Source: Comamonadaceae bacterium (GTDB taxonomy: Bacteria; Pseudomonadota; Gammaproteobacteria; Burkholderiales; Burkholderiaceae_C). From it: 64,000 nt of DNA. This document shows, in pieces, positions 59,008 to 64,000 of the stretch; position 1 is the first letter of the stretch, and every line of letters starts with the position of its first letter. The stretch covers positions 186,001 through 250,000 of the forward strand of contig CANJWZ010000001.1 of the NCBI GenBank assembly GCA_947478725.1. The letters are read 5' to 3'. The notes beneath the pieces were generated by a model. The model worked only from the letters and a program-made list of their open reading frames with translations, did not search any database and was not told the origin of the DNA. The position numbers and the translations under genes were made by a program.

Positions 59008-59811
59008 ATGACAACCCATTCATCAAGCCAACCGGTCGCCATCATCACTGGGGCTGCGCGCGGCATTGGCCTGGCTTGCGCCAAATGGTTCTTAGCGCGT
59101 GGCTACCGGGTTGCGTTGCTCGACATTGACAACGCGGAGCTCCAACAGGCGGGCGCAGCCTTGCGCGAATCCGCACGCGTCTTGGCGCTGCACTGTGATG
59201 TGGCCAGTCCAGCCTCGGTCACAACGGCAATCGACCGGGTCAGCAGCACATTTGGCCGCATCGATGCGCTGGTCAACAATGCAGGTGTCGCGGTTTTCAA
59301 GCCGCTGCTGGAGCACACCTTTGAAGAATGGCGGCAGGTGATGTCGGTCAACCTCGATGGTGCCTTTTTATGCACCCAAGCCTGTGCGCCAGTGATGCTC
59401 AGAAATGCCGGCGATCAGGCCAAAGCTGCTGGTGGCTGTGGCGCCGTTGTCAATATCGCGTCCATTTCAGGCTTGCGGGCCAGCACGCTGCGGGTGGCCT
59501 ACGGCACCAGCAAGGCGGCCATCATTCATTTGACAAAACAGCAAGCCGTCGAGCTGGGCAACATGGGAATTCGCGTCAACGCCATTGCACCCGGCCCGGT
59601 CGATACCGACATGGCCAAGAAGGTGCATAGCGCAGCCATACGGGCCGACTACGCTGATGCCATTCCGTTGGTGCGCTACGGCACGCCCGAAGAAATTGCA
59701 GAAGGGGTGGGCTTTTTATGCAGCCCGGCGGCCAGCTACATCAATGGCCAGACGCTGGCGGTGGATGGCGGATTTGACGCCGCTGGCATTGGTTTGCCGT
59801 CGCTGCGTTAG
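59008..59811 (+). CDS. Short-chain dehydrogenase/reductase, FabG-like
   Basis: A 267-residue classical SDR. TGAARGIG (about 14-21) binds the nucleotide, LVNNAGVAVF follows near 88, the catalytic Ser is in IASISG, and Tyr/Lys in YGTSKAA (about 168-174). The C-terminal end YINGQTLAVDGGFDAAG is typical of FabG/3-hydroxyacyl reductases. In the surrounding fatty-acid block it may be a 3-hydroxyacyl-CoA or 3-oxoacyl-ACP enzyme. The 293-base gap before it has no supported gene. Confidence 0.92.
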   Translation: MTTHSSSQPVAIITGAARGIGLACAKWFLARGYRVALLDIDNAELQQAGAALRESARVLALHCDVASPASVTTAIDRVSSTFGRIDALVNNAGVAVFKPLLEHTFEEWRQVMSVNLDGAFLCTQACAPVMLRNAGDQAKAAGGCGAVVNIASISGLRASTLRVAYGTSKAAIIHLTKQQAVELGNMGIRVNAIAPGPVDTDMAKKVHSAAIRADYADAIPLVRYGTPEEIAEGVGFLCSPAASYINGQTLAVDGGFDAAGIGLPSLR

Positions 59812-59819
59812 CCCCAGTT

Positions 59820-59880
59820 CGCTACATTCTTAGTAGCTGATAGCATAGATATTCATTGACCCAGAAGGCCTTTTTCTAAT
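59820..59880 (+). repeat. Interspersed repeat, copy 9 (intergenic, SDR-enoyl-CoA hydratase)
   Basis: CGCTACATTCTTAGTAGCTG, then ATATTCATTGACCCAGAAGGCC. The stem and the ATTCATTG core are shared with copies 2 and 10. Confidence 0.6.
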
Positions 59881-59896
59881 GGATTTGGCTGTTGAT

Positions 59897-60676
59897 TTAA
59901 ATCTGTGAAAAATCAGGCTTGCGCTTTTGCATGAACGCTGTAAAAGCCTCGCGCGCAGCGGGCTCGCTGAGCATTCGCCCAAAGCTCAGACTTTCATCAT
60001 GAATACGTTGTTTGACGGCACTGGCGTTGGCCTGCTTCATCAGGCGCTTGGTTTCGATGACGGATGACAGCGGCTTGGCGGCCAGCTTTTTGGCTTGTTG
60101 ATGCGCCAGAGCGCTCGCCTCGGCAGGCGGCACGATGCGGTTGATCAGGCCCATCTCCAGTGCCGTTTCAGCCGTAAAGGGCTCACCCAGCAGCAGCGCC
60201 TCGGCGGCGCGCGGGTAGCCCATCAGCTGCGGCACCAGCAGACTGGAGCCCGCTTCCGGGCACAGCCCCAAGTTGACAAACGGCATCGAGAAGGCCGCGT
60301 TGTCGCCTGCGTAAATCAGATCGCAATGCAGCAGCAGCGTGGTGCCAATGCCCACGGCCGGGCCACAGACAGCGGCCACGATAGGCTTTGTAAAAGCGCT
60401 GATGGCGTGCAGAAAACGAAACACCGGCGCGTCTTGCGTCGAGGGCGGTTTGTTTAAAAAATCGCCAATGTCATTGCCCGCTGAAAAAATCGTTTCATGG
60501 CCCTGAATGACCAGAACGCGCACAGCATCATTGCTTTCAGCCGCAATCAGCACATCAGCCATGGCCGCGTACATGACGGCAGTGATCGAATTTTTTCTAT
60601 CCAGGCGGTTGATGGTCAGGCTCAAGACGCCCGCGTCCAGGTGGGTGAGAATTTCGGGGATGGGGGAAGTCGTCAT
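59897..60676 (-). CDS. Enoyl-CoA hydratase/isomerase family protein
   Basis: A 259-residue crotonase. The oxyanion motif SAGNDIGDFL (about 66-75) and AVCGPAVGIGTTLLLHCDLI (about 102-121) are present, followed by FVNLGLCPEAGSSLLVPQLMG. The residue at the usual second-Glu position (CPEAGSS) is present. It resembles 2-(1,2-epoxy-1,2-dihydrophenyl)acetyl-CoA isomerase/PaaG-like and general fatty-acid crotonases. The gene shares a strand with the thioesterase and thiolase genes upstream and may belong to the same transcript. Confidence 0.9.
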   Translation of the reverse strand: MTTSPIPEILTHLDAGVLSLTINRLDRKNSITAVMYAAMADVLIAAESNDAVRVLVIQGHETIFSAGNDIGDFLNKPPSTQDAPVFRFLHAISAFTKPIVAAVCGPAVGIGTTLLLHCDLIYAGDNAAFSMPFVNLGLCPEAGSSLLVPQLMGYPRAAEALLLGEPFTAETALEMGLINRIVPPAEASALAHQQAKKLAAKPLSSVIETKRLMKQANASAVKQRIHDESLSFGRMLSEPAAREAFTAFMQKRKPDFSQI

Positions 60677-60748
60677 GGGTGTCTCAGGTTGTGCAACAGG
60701 TGAAATGTCATGAGTTTAAAGCGCCCGGCCGATCAATCCAGGCCGCCG

Positions 60749-61573
60749 CTATTCCTTGTAATAAACCAGCTGCGTACTGGTCGCCAGCAGGGTGCCATCT
60801 TCAGACCACAACTGCGCCGTCTGGTCAAAAAACCCGTGGCGAAAAGCCTGTGCCTGGGCCTGGCCCAGCAGGTAGCCGGTGCCCACATCTGACAGCTGGG
60901 CCTGGCTCGCATGAAAGTAGGTGGTCATCGACACGGTGCCAGCGGCGACCCGTTTGGCACGGCGCAGCCAGACTCTAGGGTAAAACACATCGGCCATGGC
61001 GGTCAGGGAGGCAAAGTCCAGCGGGCGCGGTGGCTCGTCGCGCATCCACAGCTGCGTCACACTGCTGGCCTCGCGGCCATCAAATTGCGCAGGACTCCTG
61101 CCATGAACGAAGCGCATATCGTATCGGTCAAACCAGACAGGCGCACCGTCGCGGCGGTCTTTCGTCGCCGCGTTCACTGGCGTCACCACCGGCATGGGCA
61201 TGTCATTGGCATGCCAGGTATCGCGCTTGAGTGCCGTCATGATGGTGGCTGTCATGGCGACTTCTGGCTGGCCTGTGGGATCGGTTTGACTCAAGGCAAT
61301 CACCCAGTGCTGGGTCGAGCGACTGGTGCGGGCAGGCGTGGCCGTGACGGTGAACGGGCCTTGCGTCGTGGCGCCCGCGTAGTTGACCGTCAAGGCCACG
61401 GGCTCGCCCAACAATGCCGGGTGCTGCATGACGGCCCGCACTGCCAAGGCTGCCGTGTAGCCGCCGAACGGGCCCACCATGTTCCAGTAATCAGGGGCGG
61501 TGGCGCCGGCGAAAGTGTTGGCAGCTTGGCCTGGCATCAGCTGCAGGGCCTGGTCAAACGGGTGATGGCTCAT
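60749..61573 (-). CDS. Acyl-CoA thioesterase, TesB-like (double hotdog)
   Basis: A 274-residue protein with TesB-family features: YWNMVGPFGGYTAALAVRAV (about 29-48), TPARTSRSTQHWVIALSQTD (about 78-97) and a second hotdog with WLRRAKRVAAGTVSMTTYFH and LLATSTQLVYYKE at the end. Conserved FGGY in the first hotdog is typical. The cellular role is acyl-CoA hydrolysis. Upstream lies a repeat copy, then the thiolase. Confidence 0.87.
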   Translation of the reverse strand: MSHHPFDQALQLMPGQAANTFAGATAPDYWNMVGPFGGYTAALAVRAVMQHPALLGEPVALTVNYAGATTQGPFTVTATPARTSRSTQHWVIALSQTDPTGQPEVAMTATIMTALKRDTWHANDMPMPVVTPVNAATKDRRDGAPVWFDRYDMRFVHGRSPAQFDGREASSVTQLWMRDEPPRPLDFASLTAMADVFYPRVWLRRAKRVAAGTVSMTTYFHASQAQLSDVGTGYLLGQAQAQAFRHGFFDQTAQLWSEDGTLLATSTQLVYYKE

Positions 61574-61581
61574 TTTTCAAA

Positions 61582-61645
61582 TGCTCTATTCTTGATAGCT
61601 ACTTGCGCTTGTATTCATTGGCCTGGAGGCCTACGACATATCCTA
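61582..61645 (+). repeat. Interspersed repeat, copy 10 (intergenic, TesB-thiolase)
   Basis: CTATTCTTGATAGCTACTTG then CGCTTGTATTCATTGGCCTGGAGGCC. It shares the core GTATTCATTGGCCT exactly with copy 2 and is the best-preserved intergenic member. Confidence 0.68.
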
Positions 61646-61693
61646 CAACATACCGTAATGCGATCTTTTGAGTTTTTTTCAGCCCATTTCTGA

Positions 61694-62893
61694 CTACACC
61701 CGCTCAAAAATACCCGCAGCGCCCTGCCCCATGCCCACGCACATCGTCACCATGCCGTACTTGAGCTGGTGGCGTTGCAAGGCATGAATCACGGTTGCCG
61801 CACGAATGGCACCCGTCGCGCCCAGCGGATGGCCAAGGGCAATCGCGCCGCCCATCGGATTGACCTTGGCGGGGTCCAGCCGCAGCGTGTTGATGACGGC
61901 CAGCGACTGCGCGGCAAAAGCCTCGTTCAGTTCAAACCAGTCAATGTCGTCCTGCGTCAAGCCGGCATAGCGCAGCGCAGCCGGAATCGCCTCAATCGGG
62001 CCAATGCCCATGATGTGCGGCGGCACGCCCTTGGCGGCGAAGCTGACAAAGCGTGCCAGCGGCTTGAGGCCAAACTGCTTGACGGCTTTTTCACTGGCCA
62101 GAATCAGCGCACCGGCGCCATCCGACGTTTGCGAGCTGTTGCCCGCCGTGACCGAGCCACGCGCTGCAAAAACCGTTTTGAGTTTTGCCAGGCCTTCGAC
62201 GGTGGTGTCAGGCCGTGCGCCTTCGTCCATGTTCACGGTGCGGGTGGTGGTGATGACTTCTCCGGTTGCCAGATTCGCGCTGCGGTCGGTGACTTCAACT
62301 GGCGTGATTTCGTTTGTGAACTCACCAGCCTGCTGCGCCTTGAGAGCCTTGATATGTGAGGCGTAGGCAAACTCGTCTTGCGCGGTACGCGAGACTTTCC
62401 ATTGCTGCGCGACCTTCTCGGCGGTCAGGCCCATGCCGTACGCAATGCCGATGTTTTCATCGTTTGCGAACATGGCGGGCGACAGTGACGGCGAGTTGCC
62501 CGACATGGGCACCATGCTCATACTTTCAACACCCGCTGCAATCATGACGTCAGCCTCACCGACACGAATGCGGTCCGCCGCCATTTGCACGGCCGACAGA
62601 CCCGACGCGCAGAAACGGTTCACCGTGATGCCGCCCACGCTGGTGGGCAGGCCGGCCAGCACCGCGCCAATACGCGCAATGTTCAGGCCCTGCGGGCCTT
62701 CAGGAATGGCGCAGCCGCAAATGATGTCTTCAATCGCTTTTGGGTCCAGCGTGGGCACCTGGGCCAGGGCTGCTTGCAAGGCCTTGACCAACAAGTCATC
62801 CGGTCGGGTGTTGCGGAAAAACCCGCGATGCGAACGGCCAATCGGCGTGCGGGTCGCGGCAACAATGTAGGCTTCTTGAATTTTTTTGCTCAT
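61694..62893 (-). CDS. Acetyl-CoA acyltransferase (3-ketoacyl-CoA thiolase)
   Basis: A 399-residue thiolase. Active Cys lies in NRFCASGLSAVQ (about 92), the His in GGAIALGHPLGATG (about 350) and the second Cys in CVGMGQGA (about 385). The N-terminus is SKKIQEAYIVAATRTPIGRS. AAGGA lies about 10 bases before the ATG at 62893, so the extra nine codons of the open frame are rejected. It cleaves 3-ketoacyl-CoA in beta-oxidation and is followed on the same strand by thioesterase and crotonase genes. Confidence 0.95.
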   Translation of the reverse strand: MSKKIQEAYIVAATRTPIGRSHRGFFRNTRPDDLLVKALQAALAQVPTLDPKAIEDIICGCAIPEGPQGLNIARIGAVLAGLPTSVGGITVNRFCASGLSAVQMAADRIRVGEADVMIAAGVESMSMVPMSGNSPSLSPAMFANDENIGIAYGMGLTAEKVAQQWKVSRTAQDEFAYASHIKALKAQQAGEFTNEITPVEVTDRSANLATGEVITTTRTVNMDEGARPDTTVEGLAKLKTVFAARGSVTAGNSSQTSDGAGALILASEKAVKQFGLKPLARFVSFAAKGVPPHIMGIGPIEAIPAALRYAGLTQDDIDWFELNEAFAAQSLAVINTLRLDPAKVNPMGGAIALGHPLGATGAIRAATVIHALQRHQLKYGMVTMCVGMGQGAAGIFERV

Positions 62894-62941
62894 GGTGAGT
62901 CCTTGTGCCTGCAGGGGCATTAAATATCGTTTTTGGTGGTT

Positions 62942-63448
62942 TCAGTTTTGGGTGGGGCGTTGAGAAGGAACCCAGGCCCAGATGAATTCACACTCGATGG
63001 GCTGGTTGCCCGATTCGTCAGTCACCGTCACAGCCACCGTGACTTCGCCTTTGGTGGTGCTGCGGATCAGCTCGCGCTGCACATCGCTGAGCGTGGCCAC
63101 CGCGCGCATGGCGCCCTGGCCGCGCTTTTTGAACTGCACGCGCATGTCTTTGACCACCGGAATGCAGTCATCACGCACGTTCATGCCAATCACCATCCCT
63201 GTGGCGGTTTCAGCAGCCAGCGTGCTGGCCACGGCATGGACGCCGCCGATATGGTTCTGTACCTTGTGGTTATTGGCCACCAAGATTTGCACGCTGCTGG
63301 CAGACATTTCTTCGTAGCGCAGCTTGGCTGTGCCGGTAAATGGCACGGCACGCCCCATCACCACGCTGCGAAACCAGAGGCGAGCAAAAGCTGGCACTTC
63401 ATTGAGGCGCTCAAGCTGGCGCTCCAGCCGATTGGGGGTGTGCGTCAT
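62942..63448 (-). CDS. DUF4442 / hotdog thioesterase-like protein
   Basis: A 168-residue protein of DUF4442 type: VPFTGTAKLRYEEMSASSVQ, then NHIGGVHAVASTLAAETATG (about 65-84), the hotdog helix with a conserved H-I-G-G-V-H, and VKDMRVQFKKRGQG. Members are thought to hydrolyse or bind acyl-CoA. It lies two bases after the dehydrogenase gene and 48 bases before the thiolase, in a beta-oxidation operon. Confidence 0.85.
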   Translation of the reverse strand: MTHTPNRLERQLERLNEVPAFARLWFRSVVMGRAVPFTGTAKLRYEEMSASSVQILVANNHKVQNHIGGVHAVASTLAAETATGMVIGMNVRDDCIPVVKDMRVQFKKRGQGAMRAVATLSDVQRELIRSTTKGEVTVAVTVTDESGNQPIECEFIWAWVPSQRPTQN

Positions 63449-63450
63449 AC

Positions 63451-64000
63451 TCAGTTGCGTACCGGCTTGCCAGTGGACATCATGCCCATGATGCGTTCTT
63501 GCGTTTTTGGATGCTCAAGCAGCGAGCAAAATGCCTTGCGTTCCAACGTCATCAAATACGCTTCAGTGACCAGCGTGCCGTTGTCAACATCGCCGCCGCA
63601 CACCACGCCGGCAATCAGGCTGGCGATGTGAAAGTCATGCGCGCTGATAAAGCCGCCATCGCGCATGTTGACGAGCTGGCCCTTGATGGTGGCCAGACCG
63701 TTGCGGCCCACCACAGGAAAGCTGCGTTTGACAGGCGCACGGTAGCCTGAGTCAAACATGGCCCGCGCTTCATTGATCGCCACAAACAGCAGCTCATTGA
63801 CATGCGGCACGATGACATCGCTGTCAAGCAAATAACCCAGCTTGCGGCTTTCAATGGCGCTGGTGCCTACTGTGGCCATGGCTGCGGCGGTGAAGCCTTC
63901 AAGCAAAAACGGCAGCATGTCTTTGTGGGTCGATTTGGCGGCGTTTTCTGCCGCGCGACGGGCAATATAGGCCAGGCCGCCCGCACCGGGTACCAGGCCC
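63451..64000 (-). CDS. 3-hydroxyacyl-CoA dehydrogenase/enoyl-CoA hydratase fusion, C-terminal part only
   Basis: The frame runs through the right edge; about 182 codons are visible. The sequence reads LVPGAGGLAYIARRAAEN, DMLPFLLEGFTAAAMATVG and ends LLEHPKTQERIMGMMSTGKP. This is the C-terminal tail of the roughly 800-residue FadN-type proteins, whose dehydrogenase domain precedes the crotonase domain. FadN supplies hydration and oxidation steps of beta-oxidation. Together with the thiolase after DUF4442 it forms a complete oxidation pair. Confidence 0.9.
   Translation of the reverse strand, partial: GLVPGAGGLAYIARRAAENAAKSTHKDMLPFLLEGFTAAAMATVGTSAIESRKLGYLLDSDVIVPHVNELLFVAINEARAMFDSGYRAPVKRSFPVVGRNGLATIKGQLVNMRDGGFISAHDFHIASLIAGVVCGGDVDNGTLVTEAYLMTLERKAFCSLLEHPKTQERIMGMMSTGKPVRN

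Noticed and set aside
1-64000. CRISPR arrays, transposases, prophage genes, tRNA genes, riboswitches
   Set aside because: No regularly spaced repeats, DDE transposase motifs, phage genes, cloverleaf sequences or known riboswitch cores were found on reading both strands.

Overview
This 64-kb window looks like chromosome of a betaproteobacterium of the order Burkholderiales, most likely family Comamonadaceae (Polaromonas/Rhodoferax-like). This rests on the G+C-rich coding style, the mraZ-rsmH-ftsL-ftsI order, two Bug/TctC-type binding proteins, a DksA of the CxxT type, and a short interspersed repeat whose form I associate with this family. No tRNA, CRISPR array, transposase or phage gene was seen. 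Genus assignment is inference.

Layout: (1) 1-2.0 kb, minus strand: the start of the division and cell-wall cluster (mraZ, rsmH, ftsL, partial ftsI), with a 10-bp-spaced MraZ box upstream. (2) 2.4-25.5 kb: an accessory catabolic cluster. One minus-strand operon (2385-9648) encodes a DUF1254/DUF1214 protein, a formylglycine-generating enzyme (FGE), a GST-like protein, an SRPBCC protein, sulfatase 1, a DJ-1/PfpI protein and a DUF1330-like protein. Next come sulfatase 2 between two gene remnants, a PF10118 protein, an acyl-CoA ligase, a fatty-acid-hydroxylase/sterol-desaturase protein, an SDR and a TetR regulator. A plus-strand operon (17340-25465) follows, with a double DsbA-fold protein, a small membrane protein, sulfatase 3, a propeller-like protein, an EthA-like Baeyer-Villiger monooxygenase, a metallo-beta-lactamase-fold hydrolase and a haloalkane-dehalogenase-like hydrolase. 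(3) 25.5-47 kb: mostly housekeeping genes (STAS protein, dksA, G3E GTPase, CBS/CorC protein, apaH, rhlE, rlmI, xerC-DUF484-dapF, a NUDIX-MBL fusion, rnpB, a COG2509 flavoprotein, proQ, htpX, pyrC). (4) 47-55 kb: a Bug/PuuE/GntR/racemase operon and a GltIJKL-type amino-acid importer with a LysR gene. (5) 55-64 kb: a ParE-type toxin-antitoxin pair, an Atm1-like ABC exporter, and a fatty-acid oxidation block with four hotdog-type thioesterases.

The most interesting part is region 2. All three divergent intergenic regions of the cluster carry the same 18-bp dyad (consensus CAATACATNANTGTATTG). Two copies overlap the -10 box of well-formed promoters and two lie in front of the tetR gene. This makes the 23 kb look like one TetR regulon. 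The content (three Cys-type sulfatases, their own FGE with the active Cys pair and a membrane anchor, BVMO, acyl-CoA ligase, SDR, di-iron hydroxylase-like protein, haloalkane dehalogenase) suggests desulfation followed by oxidation of a hydrophobic sulfate ester. The substrate is unknown and that reading is inference.

A second theme is the short repeat, found at ten places. Four copies lie in frame inside genes (rlmI, dapF, the NUDIX-MBL gene, the DUF3025 gene), so the element also acts as a peptide-inserting sequence.
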